Assembly (NCBI GenBank): GCA_963169105.1
Contig: OY720634.1
Span: forward strand, 120,192,430-120,256,429
DNA length: 64,000 nt
Direction: 5' to 3'
Source: Ceriagrion tenellum
Taxonomy: Eukaryota; Arthropoda; Insecta; Odonata; Coenagrionidae
This document shows positions 1 through 13,200 of the stretch, piece by piece (position 1 is the first letter of the stretch; each line of letters starts with the position of its first letter). The notes under the pieces were generated by a model, which ran no database searches, had not been told where the DNA came from, and saw only the letters and a program-made list of their open reading frames with translations. Both the position numbers and the translations under genes were made by a program.

Positions 1-2235
1 GGTGATCGATTTACCGTAAAGTAATTCAGCTAGTCATTCACGTACGGAGGTTTTAATTACTACTCCAGTAAATCGTGCCTAGACTATCGAGTGTTTTTGG
101 AGAACAAAACCCCGCATTCGAGTCGCATTCGAGCAATTACAGGGCTTAACGAGCAGAAAGGAACAATTTTCCCTTTCCTAGCTCTTCTGTCCGCCTCTCT
201 TTCTCTATCTGTCTCTCGTTTATGCTAAGAACCCTGAAAGTCATTGTATTACTCCAAAATCCGGAGATTCCCTCGCCCCGGGATTAGGAGAAGATTTTTC
301 GGATTATCTCGCAGGATTTGGAACGGATCACCGGAGCTCAAGCTACACACAACTCGTCGTCCTTCCGAGTGCCCTGGGTGGAGATGCGCCACTAGTTGCC
401 CCCTAGGAATGCGAGGCTCGACCCCGCATCGTCTGTTTTGATCCCCCGCCGTCCTCTTCTACGCGCCTACCACGCCACTTCTCGTTTCGCATCCCATATT
501 CCTTCTGCTCCCGATCCTTTCCGGAATTTCTCCGCAGATCTCCTTCCTCTCCGGCCTGCCTTTCCCCATTTCTGCTTCGTCATCTCTTATCCCTGCCCCC
601 CTCTTTGGGCTTATGCTGGAATTGTTGGCGTGATCTCTGCCCCTTGAAAAGCTCCCTTTCTTATAATATGTTGCTCGTTTGAAATATGGAATATTTTCAG
701 AGTTGAACTGTACTCTGGCTAATTGATCATCTTACTAATTTATACCTTGATATCAGGCAGGCTTGGTCTAATAAAATACCAACCCCAGAATGATGAATTC
801 TCATCAGATTTTATTAATTTTTAACAATTGTATAGAGGTTGATTCAAGTCTGTGATAAAATTTGGCAACTGTCTCCAAAGATTTTTGGATACCTAATATC
901 GCGAATCTTGATCGGCAATGGCTTGACAACTCGATTTTGGTCGGAAGAGGTCGAGCCAAATCTCACGGCATCTCACCAAGGGAGGAGGGGGGGTCGAAAA
1001 ATCGCCTCACGTAATTAATGCCCCCTTACCTACACCCAATTATGACTAAGTCTTATCAAATTCCGGCGAAGATGGAAACTGCAAATTCCCCTTCTCTTGC
1101 AAAATCTTTTTCAATGCCGGCTCCTGTTTCCTAATGGGTAAAATATTCCAAAACCAAAGGAGCCCTAGGAAACTCAATACTTAATATAAAAAGATAATGC
1201 GAGCTTGAATCGAGAAGATCTATTACAGATATCAGGTATCATATCTAACAGTAAAGAGAGAACTATTTTTCTTGCGCGGTAATTCTAAACTCTAAGAGAT
1301 ACATCTCTGTCATATGAGCTGATGGGGGGGCAATGTGAATGAGCTTGTGAAACATAATCCGTTGGAAGGGGCACCAGCGCTGCAGATCGGGTTACATTCT
1401 CGGGGACTAGGGCAACTGGTAACAAGATCACTCCAAACTCCTGCTGGTACCAAGGTCATTCCATGTACAGCTAAAAAGGGAGAGACTGCAATTCTGTTGT
1501 CGCTTATACATACTAAAAAAAATTACTTTAGCTGAACAACGTAATAATAAAATAATTTGTACTCTAATGGCACCATGTGAAACAGAGAACTACCATTTTT
1601 TTCCAATTTGCACAAAGGAATAAATCATTCCAATTATCAATATAAAGTTTTAAATTAAGTTTCATTCCACTCTTAAATCATATGTCTCCTGCCTCAACCG
1701 TAATTTTCGGGAAAGGAGTTGATGTGGCGGCTAGAGATCTATTCTTCACATGTCGGTCATTCGGGTTCTAAGTTAAGGTCCTAGCAGTGGCGGATACTTT
1801 TTAGAAAAAATCTGACCCCTAATTTGCTGCTTCGTGGGAATCATTTATAGTAAAATACTTCATCTGTTCCATGATACTATACATTTTGGTTCCCTTGACG
1901 GCTTTCATGGAGATCAGCCTAATCCTGAAGCCGGGTTTCTCTCCACCCTTCCCACGTTCTAAAAAACCTTCCTTTACAAATCGGTCAACCTAAGTATCTT
2001 AAACGACAAAAATGACCTCACTTGTCCTGACTACGCATGAGACTCGGGATTCGATATTTTGGACTATATACAGACATTTTACGGCCTCCAAAGTAAGTGT
2101 TCCTTGTCTTTGGAGTAACTTTAATTGATCAATTACTTTAGGTCAGTTTAGATCAATTACTTTAGGTATATCAGTATTTCGCATCAAGATATTCTTAAGT
2201 GTTTGTTGTTTGACGACGAGGAGACTAGGTGGGAA
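1..2235. other. non-coding, no gene recognised
   Basis: No recognisable gene or transposon. The open frames here are short and lack family motifs. About 420-660 is pyrimidine-rich, which accounts for a proline/serine-rich open frame there. A 17-bp unit (gatcaattactttaggt) occurs twice at 2127-2143 and 2151-2167, a 24-bp-period tandem repeat. Confidence 0.6.
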
Positions 2236-3891
2236 CCCTGCTGGCACATAATCGTCCGTTAATACCGATTTGACGTCAAAATTACATAAACGTCATATAA
2301 ACGTGCGTGGGTGTTGATGTAAATTTTACGTAAACGCGATGTCAACGCAAGGTCAAAAACGACATCAAATGCAACCAATTTTATGTAAACGGTTCACATT
2401 AACTGACTGCAGAGACACCTTTGGGGCTTATTAGGAAATAATGACTGGTAACCCCCTCGAATCCCACCGCGACAGATTTACGAACTATGACTTACGAATA
2501 GGATTTGCTTTGCTAGTAAATAACGCGCAATTATCATTTTATGATCGTTTATTTCGGAGAAAATGTCAGATCCAAATAGCAACACAATTTGCATTTGCAT
2601 TCAAATAAATACATGGCGAAATGAAGGATGCACAGTGAATGAACATGGTACATCTTCCCTGATTACACCACTGTCTCCGAAATGGTCTCAATATAATCTT
2701 CCGAGAGAGGTGGAAAGGCTAATCGCCAGAGGATCATCTCGAAATGTATCGCCGTAGATGGAATTCTCAGGTAGTGGCCAATGACGTCTCACACAATTCT
2801 AAACACTCGAGTTCTTATGTTTTCACATAACTGGCCTTTCCTTTAGCATACACTTCTGCATAAAAAGAAAAGCCTAAACCATTAGAATATCATAAATCTA
2901 TCAGTTATAAATTTCACGTGGTTAAGTCCAAAATGTAAAAATAACGTAATACCTACCTCTCTCGAGTAAACTCTTCCGTCAATAATGAAGAGCAGCTAAT
3001 AATATATGAATGCAGTTGAGTAATTAACAACAGTTGACCAATCTCTGCATTTAGAAATAAATTTTCCTGTTTGTGAGAAAATGATGAGCTCGTTAAGTAA
3101 TCAAAATATTAGTTCGAATCCAGCTCCGTGACAGCCACTGTTGTGAAGATGCATACAGAAGTTATTCCCGCGGCTCACCGAATTGTTTAGCAGACTTTCT
3201 TCCGCAGCGAGCAGCGCACTGCATATCAATTCCTATTACGGCATTAAATGAAGTAATCATCACCGAAAAAAGATGTTTTTTATCGCGGAGTAGTTGGCTT
3301 AACTCATAAATAACTCCACATAGCAACCACATGAACACATTTCAAAAGTAATTTCTCACTAGGAAACAAATGAAAAGCCAGAGGGAAAGCGAGCAGGTTA
3401 TTCTGTGAGAGGATGAAGATGCTCAATATGTCGGTAAAAAAGTGCCCATGAAGGCCAATATAGGAGCAACGGTCAGAATAATATGTACAAAAAGCTTTAC
3501 TGAAGCACGAGGAAGGTTTAAATTTCCCGCGTGATCCAAATAGCTAATGTAACTAAACGTTTCAAGGGTAGTCTATTAGTGTTCTTCCCGCGAGTCGTTC
3601 AGACAATGTAATTTATGTAATATGGACACCCGCCATGATCAGTATCCTAATAGATTAATATTCTGCACTACTTTGGTAATAAAAACTGCCAGTTAAAACC
3701 GACATGCTCGTCGATTTTGAACAAATATTTCTTGATGAAGCGTTGATTTGGAGCGGCTTTGAGGGTCGCTGAACGAAGGATCAACCATTGGCGTGAAATT
3801 GAGCTCAACGCCAGATCAACGGTCTTGCATCAACCGTTTCTCTACAATTGACCTAATGTTTATGTAAACGGATCCGACTGTTCCAGCAGGG
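2236..3891. mobile_element. possible non-autonomous DNA transposon with terminal inverted repeats
   Basis: The left end (CCCTGCTGGCACATAATCG, from 2236) and the reverse complement of the right end (CCCTGCTGGAACAGTCGG, ending 3891) match over about 9 exact and then about 20 imperfect bases. Both ends also carry the motif CCGTTTA or CCGTTAA. The interior has no transposase reading frame. The first 170 bases are rich in TAAACG/ACGT-type motifs. No clear target-site duplication is visible (flanks gggaa and aaagg). The two ends could instead belong to two separate small MITEs of one family. Confidence 0.4.
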
Positions 3892-5284
3892 AAAGGATTT
3901 GACCCATGCGGTCTACGAGGAATGCCATGAATTTGAAATTGGGGAATTATCATTTCCCTGTTGAGAGAATTGCTGTCAATGGGCAGTTAGTTGGGTTAAG
4001 AGCCAGTTGTCCTTTCCGGTAATTTATTCCGCCTTACTTAGCAAATTAATTATGGAAAGAAAATTTTTTGGGCAAAATATTCTTCCACAGGATATCTTTT
4101 TCAAGGCATTCCATATTTGGGTGAGGTAAACGGGGAAATAGCTTTCCTCCGTGATGGCACTTCCAAGATAGGTGAAGGAATCCACACTTGCTCTGATTTC
4201 TCCCCACTGAGGGTGACTTCTACATTCAGTTTCTCTCTAAAAGCATGAGAAAATGTTGCAAGAGAAAAACATGCAAATTTGTGTACATTTTACGAATCTT
4301 TTAGAGCTGTATACACTTGCAACATGTATCATTTTTTTGTCTAAATACTCAGTGGAAAGTATATAAGTTGGATAGCCGGCAAAATTCCTGTAAGTGTTTG
4401 CAGAAAACGTGGTGAGACAACACTTATTCGGATGGATGGATAAAGTGCGTTCGAAGAGGGCAAAATGGTAGTTGCATTTCTCGAATTCAGAGTACACCAC
4501 TGGAAAGACAAGTTCTCAGGGAACCTTAGAAAAATACTCGAGCGATTGCAATGCCACCTGTGCACGACGAAGAGACAAATATTTCATATATATGACTTTG
4601 GTAAGCAAAACAATTCCCATATAATTTGTAATGCATGCTCAAACAAATGCTAAATAAACTTTCTTTACAATATACACATCTCAACCCTTGCTTCTTAATT
4701 GATCTAGATCAACATTACTCTTTAAGATGTATTTTAGCTCCATAAAATTTGTTAAAAACGTACAGCATGCGGAAAGTATACAATTCTTCATTTCAAACAG
4801 TCAATTTCAGGTTCATGGCGATTGAGCGTCGCAGCGGCGCCGAGAATTCGTTTGCGTTACGAAATTCAGGAATCCGTATGAGGTTTGAGTGATGCGTACT
4901 AAGCAGTCTTCAGGAAGGTGTTCTTCAGTAAGCATCGTAATTCAGTTAATTTGATGGAGCCATCAGGCAAACACTGGAGATGGTCAAATGAGAAGGACAA
5001 AATATGAGACCAGGTGAAAGAAATAGTGAGGAGGAAGACAAGGAAATAGTGAGCAGGGTGCTCCTAAGCAAAGGGGGAAACGAAATTCAAATTCTGCCCA
5101 AATTATTGAACACTTGTGTTCTTTTGTCTTCATAGTCCCAATGTTCTAAATTGTTTTCTCATTTGTGACACATGCCAAAGTATAGATGATAACACAGGAA
5201 AGTCCGACTGTCACAAAGTTTTACCGCAACCAGGAGTACCTCTGTTAGAGTTATTTAATGAAATGTTTTCAGTCCAAATTTTGA
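3892..5284. other. non-coding, no gene recognised
   Basis: AT-rich unique sequence. Open frames at 4237-4653 overlap on both strands without domain features and are treated as chance. Confidence 0.5.
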
Positions 5285-5494
5285 TCGATAGATACATTGC
5301 CGTTACCGCATAAACTCGTTTCTCCCGCGCACAATTAGCCACCATAATAAAATCTGAGCTCCATTTAATCCTCACACATAATATACGTCGCCATTTCACC
5401 TCCCAAAATCTTATTACTTGCATCTTTACACTACCTGTGTCCTAACACCCCCTGTCATATGCCCTTGCGGTGGCAGTACGTAGATGTAGATCAC
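5285..5494 (+). mobile_element. CR1/L2-like LINE 3' tail fragment
   Basis: This matches the last part of the CR1-like LINE seen in better form at 22667-23372 and 38187-38884. Shared landmarks in order are a degenerate ATACATTGCCG segment, a CGCGCACAAT segment, the stop and CTGAGCTCCA segment, a CACCTCCCAAAA segment, and the terminal GTAGATGTAGAT. The reverse transcriptase body is missing. Truncated copies of this kind are typical of LINE insertion from the 3' end. Confidence 0.7.
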
Positions 5495-7643
5495 TTATAG
5501 TATCCTGCGGTAATTAAAACATGAGCGCTGACTCTGACCAGCAGCACAATATTGCACAGCACGAAATGCTCATATATTCACTAGGAGAATTTACAAAAAC
5601 AAAAAAAACTGTCACAGAGTAGTCCGTTTACGATAATTAGGAGCTGGCCGACGGTAGTGTTAGCACAAAGAGTGACAATGGTAAGCTCCTCGTTTGATTA
5701 TGTCCAGTGTTTTCATTGAGCGTTTATTTATCGACTTACGCATCCAAGTTCTATCACCTAGTGCCTCAATATTAGTGCTTTATTCTTACTATCATCTCAT
5801 CTTCATCCCCCGTTAAATTCCAAGCGCCATGCATACTGGCTTCTACCTGATTCCCACACTGAGGAATTAGACCACCAGAGGGAAGGAGATGGGTGAAAGA
5901 ACGAGGAAGTTTGTGGAGGAAAACGAGCAAGGCAAGAGGAGATGCTTTGAAATACCTTATCAGCATGCGAATGCAGATTGTCCTATTGATCCCGTGTCAA
6001 TTGTGACCTGTGAATTTTGGCATTTCCGTTTGTGCCACGTTGATGAAACATATCTTATTGGTTGAAAAATGTTGCACGTTTTGTGGAGTGTAAGCAAAAT
6101 ATTAGAAATTCGACCTTTTCACCCCAGCATGTGGGTCCTATCCAAAATACAAATTTTGCCTCATGGGGTTTCCATAAATAAATAAGTATAAATTATAATG
6201 AATGGATTATTACGCACGAAGAATACGATCGAACCACTTTCATGCTCAAAAAACCAACAGAGACCTCTGAAAAGCATACTTTAACCTTGGGTCTTGTGTA
6301 TGTTACATACGTCCTCGGTGAAGAAATTCCTCGTTGCCGCAAATAACAGGCGTTTGTTGTCAGATTGACTGTTAGGTCAGCCGGCATAGACCGGAAATTC
6401 ACCTTCTAAGAGTCATTATTTTTGGCTTAATAAAATTGCTTTTGTAGTGCTTGTATGCAAATGAGCACTGGTGTTGATGTCATGAAAAAGAATTCAATCT
6501 TTGTGTTCATTCAAAGCTCGTGCCTCTTTAACTCGAGGCACTACAACGAAAAACAAACTTTCTCGTCTTGCCATTTGTAGTTAACCTCTCTCCAATGAAG
6601 TGCCATTTTACAATTGCTTCAGCAAAGAAATTCCCCACAAAGATATGCAAGAACTCCACGGGATACATTTGGTAATTCACAGTCCAAAATCCGCAAACAA
6701 TACCGTTTCTTCCGTCGCTACAATCGGCTGTCACCCTCCTCATATGCAATAAAATGCACTGACAGGGCGCACACTCTCTATGGCATGAATGTTCCAGTAC
6801 TTGAACGCACTTCGCATATGTAAGTAGGTCGATGTACAACTACGGGTAAAATGCAATGAAAAACCACCAAAAATCCATCCGTAGTTCTAGATTAACTCGT
6901 GGTACACGCCGAAATTGAATATGTGTAAAAGGTGCTCTTTAATCTCCCAGTTAAAAGAGGCTCATCCGTATCGCATTGGTCTACGTTATTACGTATTTTC
7001 TTTCCGAAGTGTCGCGGCGTTCAAGCTGTGTTTTTTACCTTTACACTCTTCGTTCTGTACATAAGCTCTAGTGTCCTATACTGTTCTTAGAATTTCCAAG
7101 AACGTCAAAATTTTGACGTTACTGCTTTAAACATTATTAAAAACTCAATTCACAAGTTGAGATTTGTTGATTCCGTGAGGTCACACCGTCGGATTCCCCG
7201 AGATCCGAAGATGTTGCTTAGTTCTGGATTAACCTCTGATTTGGCCTTACAAGTGGAACGTTATGAACCCTCAAAAAGCGATACGGTCATGACTTCATCA
7301 GTCATCTTCTTCCTTTACTGTATTCGCATTTATTTGTTAAGCTATAAAGGGAAAAGCGATTAAATATTACTTTTTATTAAGCCAATTAGGCGTATACCAA
7401 GGTAAGGAACATTATAAAGGAGAAAATCCAACTTGCTACCACGTACACTTTTGCCACTGAGGTGAAAAACAATAATCCAACTCCAATATATATTACATAC
7501 GCACATACACCCAACCAAAACTGACAGCATACCCTTAGCAGAGGAAGAGTTAATCTTTTACTTTCAGTTTCGTCAATTTCATCATCAATTGGTCAATATA
7601 TTTTCATCATTGTATTAACAAACGTTCGCGAGAGAGTCTTAAT
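5495..7643. other. non-coding, no gene recognised
   Basis: Unique AT-rich sequence. The ORFs at 5772-5966, 6193-6402, 6528-6839 and 7157-7363 have no recognisable motif, and some overlap on opposite strands. A 16-bp match (TTGGCCTTACAAGTGG) is shared with the flank at about 8183 and is of unknown meaning. Confidence 0.5.
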
Positions 7644-7753
7644 TCCTCCTAATTATGGTTTTTCTTCACTTGTCACAAAATTATGTTCGGACACAAATAA
7701 CAGTAACAGATTATCACCTTGTCCAGAATCCAGTAACAGATTATCACCTTGTT
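7644..7753 (+). repeat. 110-bp direct duplication, copy 1
   Basis: By eye this is identical to 8200-8309 at a constant offset of 556 bases. Each copy contains an internal repeat of CAGTAACAGATTATCACCTT, 29 bases apart. The perfect identity argues for a recent duplication, or an assembly or polymorphism artefact, against an otherwise decayed background. Confidence 0.9.
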
Positions 7754-8199
7754 TTTTGTCATAACGTCATTTTTAATTTGAGTTGAAATTAACTTGTTGA
7801 TAATCAATATTATCAAAGCTCTACTTATTTTACTCGAAGAGGATATAATATGTATACAAAGAGGACAATCAGAGGAGCTCTGAAAGGAAATCTCCATAAG
7901 AAACCAAAATAATGACTGTACCCACATTAATATATGCATGAAAGCTTGAGCACCAAGGAAAATTTACTAGAGAGACAAATTTAAGCATCAGAAATGAAAT
8001 TTCTTAGATCTGTTAAAGGTTTCATACGACTACATAAGAAATTAAGAAGTAAGGCAAGGATTTGAAGTTGAACCAGTTACAGGCGTTTTAACAAATGTTA
8101 CGACGAACAGAACATGCCTAAAGCTGGAAGGCTAGACGAAGAGAAAGACTAATTTTACATAAATTAGCGTTTTGGATGTGGTTGGCCTTACAAGTGGTA

Positions 8200-8309
8200 T
8201 CCTCCTAATTATGGTTTTTCTTCACTTGTCACAAAATTATGTTCGGACACAAATAACAGTAACAGATTATCACCTTGTCCAGAATCCAGTAACAGATTAT
8301 CACCTTGTT
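8200..8309 (+). repeat. 110-bp direct duplication, copy 2
   Basis: Second copy of the 7644-7753 unit, in the same orientation, separated by 446 bases. Identity stops abruptly on both sides. No target-site duplication or terminal repeat was seen, so the mechanism is unclear. Confidence 0.9.
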
Positions 8310-8679
8310 CAAGGTGTCACATGTCCATGTCCTACATGTTTTTAATGCGTTAAATCATAATTTCGTTGTGCCTTTTATAATAGGTCCTATCCCCTTTGAT
8401 TTCAATTCAAGTTACTGCTGAATGCGTGTCCTCCGTTAGTGTTTTACAGCGAACTTATCGTTTTCAACATCAAAACTGACCATATTTTGATTTATTTTCC
8501 GACATGAACATCAAATTTCAATGAACTAAAATAGAATACGACCCTACTTTCATAAAATTTAAAAAATTTAACTAAACGTTTACTGGAGAAAAGCTTATAT
8601 TAACTTTAACGCCATGAAGATCTGAACATTCGGTCATTCCCAACAATAGCCAACGTACCAGCCCATTCGAAAGGGACTC

Positions 8680-9360
8680 CTCGACTTATTTTTTATGCCG
8701 TCCTCTGCGTCTCCTCCATCTCTCATTTCCCCATCACCTCAACCTTTTCTGACTGCCCCTGCCTCTTTCTCTTGCCCTCCATTCCGGTTCCTCCTTCTTC
8801 CGCCCAAAACACGGTTCCCTCGCAAATGAATTTATTCATTTATTCCTCTCCCTGCCCTGCATCTTCTGCGCAGAGCTCCTCGCCCTCATCTCTCGTCGCC
8901 CTCTTCCTCTCTCGCCCGAGAAACGGTCTCCTCCACCTCAACTCTCGAGTCTTCAGTCCTCCTTCTACGATCTTCACCACCACCTATCTCTTCCGCCGTC
9001 TCCCTCTTTATGTCCTCCTCTCCTTCTCCCTCCCGCTACCTCCGACCTCACGGCCAACCCTTCGTCCTGCGCCCTTCCGCGCTCCCTACGTTCCAACATT
9101 AATCTTACTCGCGTAGACGCCGTCGTCCCCAGGGCTGCTTAGCGGCCCCCTTATGGGAAAAACCCCTTTCTTCTACTTCCCCCCCACATGCCGCGTACAA
9201 ACCCAAGCCATCTAGCCTCTTTCTCTCTTTTACTGTCCTCCTCATCCTATTACCAACCATCTTTAGGTCGGTTTGCCGTAGGAAAAAGTAGTTTACATTA
9301 TCGTTAGAACGTAACGTGAGGTATGAAAACCAACCTCCCTCCCCTTCTCTCATTTTTCTA
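8680..9360. other. pyrimidine-rich (C/T) island
   Basis: About 680 bases of C+T-rich sequence on the plus strand, GC-richer than its surroundings. This composition creates a 114-residue open frame (8772-9116) rich in Ser, Pro and Leu, with no family motif. It is treated as low-complexity sequence, not a gene. Confidence 0.6.
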
Positions 9361-10004
9361 TTTAACCACCCATCTGACTGAAATTTTTATTGGGAAAATT
9401 CACGCCGACTTCACTCAAACGCTAACGAGAAATTACAAAAATATGGTCTTTTGATGTAATTTATTGTAATTTTATGACTTTCACTCTCCTTCTCGGCTCC
9501 ATTGTAATTTTCTATTGTAGAGACCATGAGGACGGAATTGTTGATATAGAAACTAAAATATCAACTTATGCAAGTTATGTGAAGAAAACGTAGTGACTTG
9601 AAATGAAATTCAAGCCCTTCTTTCACGTTTCCTTGTCTTTTTAAGTCTCCTTAGGGGAGTTTTTTCTTGATATTTATGTCTAAATAATTCTAGCATGTAA
9701 CATAAAATTATTGTAACAACTGGCATCTTTATTTAAGCCTTGCTCTATGTTCTACAAAATTGTTTTCACTACCTCCTTATGGAAAATGTTAGGAAAGAAT
9801 ATACCCTAAATTAATTTAATGTGACGCTACCTGCATTGACTTCGCTATGCTCGAAAATCGCTTCTGTCGTTCCTGCAATAAAGAAATTATTATGGCTAAA
9901 TAGATAGTCGTTTACAATGAGAATTTTTCTCTTGCAGTTTATCAAAAATATTTTACGATTATGGGCCCAATTCTGTATCTTTCTTACAATTTTCTATCTT
10001 GTCC
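9361..10004. other. non-coding, no gene recognised
   Basis: AT-rich sequence without coding signals or clear repeats. Confidence 0.5.
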
Positions 10005-10140
10005 TTGATTTATCTCCAGAAAATATTGCACAATTACAATTTTAAGCTTTGTGACTCAGGTATACACTTGTGTTGTTTGACTCCGAGATCAGCATGCTAG
10101 CACATTGAGGTTGAATAACATGCCGCGGAAGTTTAAGTTC
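10005..10140 (+). repeat. diverged direct repeat, copy 1
   Basis: Aligns with 10998-11130. Shared landmarks are an ATTTATCT segment, TTTAGCTTTG or TTAAGCTTTG, ACTCAG, TACACTTG, ATCAGCATGCT, and a CGGAAGTTT-like segment. The copies look clearly diverged by eye, implying an old interspersed repeat or duplication. No coding content. Confidence 0.6.
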
Positions 10141-10997
10141 GTACTCTAAACCGCCGCCTCTCTTTTCGAGCTACTTCCCTCATTTCGTTCATAAGATGAA
10201 ATTTTTTAAGGTGACGCCAGAATTTCCATGAGATACTAGCATTATTTTTTAGGTCATTTACCCGACCAAAGGAGACAGCAATTATTTCAATCTTGCTAAA
10301 ATTAATAAAGTCATAGAATTGAAATGGATCACTCAGTTAATTAATTACAGAAATTTTTTTTCCTTGATTCTTCACTTTCGGCCTAATTTCAAAGTCACAT
10401 CCACGTAAAAACACAACGAAAGCAGGCCATTTCAATGCCTATAGGTTAAACGTACTGAAGAAATGATACCGCTGGAGAAGAAAAAGACTTTGTTCGCGAT
10501 TAGATCGGATTAGTATAACGTTACATTTTGATACGGATCCCTACTTTTAGCCCTTTGAGTGAACTTCTATCTCAGTGAAACCCATGCCATGGTTTTGTGT
10601 CATCTGAATACGCTTTCTTCTTTTGAAGAGAAGCCACCCCCATCACAAGTGCAGGTTCTAAATATCTCCCCCTAAATATACCGTCTTCCAATTGCCCGTT
10701 ATTATAATGTCGTCTTCATAGATTCTCGCAAAAGAATCAGCTCAAAGAAAGGTAACACTAATGAACATTTTAATATTCAAGATTTTGTTGGAAATTTATG
10801 AATTTTCCGTTTCAAGTAGCATTTTCAGGGAGCGCTATGAACAGCAAGTATTGACCTCAATGAGTAATAATCATATGTTTTTATATTTTTTTGATACGCA
10901 TAGCAAGAGAGAGGTCTTAGTATGTTGATAACTTCGGAAAAAAGTCCTGTTTTCTGATTGGATACGATCAAGCCTTTGGGCACATAAATATCCGATT

Positions 10998-11130
10998 AAT
11001 TTATCTTCATCAAATATCACACGATAAGTATTTTAGCTTTGTTACTCAGATACACACTTGGTTTTTTAATTAAAAAATCAGCATGCTCTTACATCAAGAT
11101 CGCATAATATACGGCACGGAAAGTTTCGCA
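10998..11130 (+). repeat. diverged direct repeat, copy 2
   Basis: Partner of 10005-10140 in the same orientation, about 990 bases downstream. The best preserved piece is ATCAGCATGCT, with CACGGAAAGTTT further on. Confidence 0.6.
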
Positions 11131-12850
11131 AAATCTACCCGTAACGCTCTTCTCCAGGGTTATAAACAGACAAATGACCTAAAGTCTCAGTTCTCTTTAC
11201 TGTAAAAAGACCTTATTTCTCTAACAGACAAAAAAAAATTAGTCCGATCATCTGTGTAACCAACCCATGCTAATATGGTAATAATGTTGATTGTGGATAA
11301 GGTTCATAAAATTAAAGCTAAAAGTTATATCCCTTACAATTTTTTCCTATTCATATTCCACCTTCGCATTTTCCACATTCATGTATTGATCAAGGAAAGC
11401 TATCTTGTTCTTAAAACTCCAAATATTTCTCCTTTTAAAATGTCTCTTCCAAAGCATTCAATCTTGAATTTCTTGGTCTGCCCATTTCTCCAAGGTCCAA
11501 GTATTTGAATATTCAAATTTCACTAGTTTTTACCAGTTGGTCCAACCGGAGTAGCGTACGCCTTTTTATTTACTCCATTCACTGTTCATCAATATGATCA
11601 TGTATTCCATAGTGATTAATTTCACTCTATTAAGTACTTAAGTATCGTAATCCTAATCCTCCTATGTTTGCTTCAAACAATTCTAATCGTAAACCACTGT
11701 ACGTAATTAGCCTTAATCGAGTATTAAGCAGCTTATCTTGGCGAATCCAAGATTCACCATGCAGTGAAGCATAAATGAGTACTTATTTAATTACTACGAT
11801 GAAAAATAAAGGGATTAAAAATAACTTTATGCCTATAGAATAGGCCACGTGTGTCCAATTTTTGGTATCAATGTTTTATTTACGCTAAATTAGCTTCCAT
11901 TTTTGACAGGACACTGGAAATAATCCTTTTATTTTGAGCCAGGTTTATGGATAGGAACAACTCCTATATCAGTGGAAACTCTCTGCTAAGTCAACTTAAT
12001 TTAGAAAGAGTTAATGAAAAAAGTTAGCGCGAGGATTCGCCATTCATTTTCTTAGAAAAAACTGGGATTAATCGCATCTAAAGCCAAATCAGTTTTTCTC
12101 TCGCTTCGTTAACACAAAATTCCTAAAACTTGAAGCAGGAAAAACCTCACTCCAAGTGCTCTGTGAGTCGCTAAAAATGGTTAATCAACATTTTTACATA
12201 ATTTCAACTTAACCAAATCCTGTGCATCAGTTTTTCATTTAATCTGGGCGTGGTTGGAAATGGAACTCAAAATTTGGCGATAATTGACTTGAATTCAAAG
12301 ATAAAACAACGCTAATATTCATTCCACCTGGGACTCAGTACTTAAGTTTACTTGAAATTTCTGTCATTTTTTGCAAAGATTTACTGAACGTATTGTTTGT
12401 CGGCATTATGTTAGAAAGTGTGGTGGTGAAGTGCATGGTGAGAAACAGAGGGTTAGATTGAGGAAGTCATGGATGAATGTGTTTTGAGATACTCTCTCGA
12501 GAAGAAATATTAGAAATCTTTTTGAAAAGAATTTCAAGGTGTGTACGATGCAGTTTTTTAGGGAAACTAAAGCTAAAGATGTACATATAGTTGGAGCAGT
12601 ACGGGGGAAATCATACAAATTGTTACTTAAAATATCATATGGGTATTTAGAGGCAGGAAATGGTGCAGGACATGTGATACTTTGCGGCCAAACTAACCCC
12701 CAATAAGAAGCAATGTCTGGCAAGAGATGTGTTGCAGGCTCTCGTGAAATTATCATGATTTTACTCTGGAATTTTGGAGTCTAAGCCTTCCGACATCCAC
12801 CAGAAACGGCGGATATCCACATAAAGTCATTCTAGAACTGTAATTATGGG
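11131..12850. other. non-coding, no gene recognised
   Basis: Mostly unique AT-rich sequence. A 116-residue minus-strand open frame (12406-12756) has no motif that can be named and is not called as a gene. Confidence 0.45.
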
Positions 12851-12879
12851 TTTTTAGCTTTGTAATTCGCAGGTCAGTC

Positions 12880-13200
12880 GGATTTTTATGGCCCTTATCT
12901 TCAAGCGGGTCCTTTGTCAAAAGAGGAAGAGCATAAGGATTACGGCGTTGAGCGCACATGGGAAACATCCACTTTCTCGGAGAATTGAACCGGGCCGGCG
13001 ACTTTTCCCCCGGGGACGAGTAAATCATACGAGGTTGGCGCTGAGGGAAGCTTTAGGCCGAGGCTCCAGGAAATATGGCGGCGCGATAAGGCAGCAGCGG
13101 CGGCAGAGGGGCTCACGCATCCGCTGCGATCTCATATGTGTGGTACTAGAGAGATTCATTGTGTGGGCTGTGCATCACACACAAGGCGAGGAGTTCGCCC
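12880..13200. promoter_or_regulatory. GC-rich patch with YY1-like motif, possible promoter
   Basis: This is a GC- and CpG-enriched stretch in AT-rich surroundings. It contains CCGGGCCGGCGAC, CCCCCGGGGACGAG, and AATATGGCGGC at 13072-13082, which fits the YY1/Pho-type consensus AANATGGCGGC often found at transcription starts. Open frames cross the patch on both strands (12888-13247 plus, 12753-13028 minus), but neither has a recognised domain. A real exon or promoter is possible but cannot be shown from sequence alone. Confidence 0.3.

Noticed and set aside
3105..3130. B-box-like TTCGAATCC as a tRNA or SINE
   Set aside because: No A-box or shared SINE tail nearby.
8772..9116. 114-residue Ser/Pro-rich frame
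   Set aside because: Low-complexity C/T island with no motif; a similar bias recurs in unrelated islands.
12406..12756. 116-residue minus-strand frame
   Set aside because: No recognisable domain or codon pattern, and no supporting splice or promoter context.
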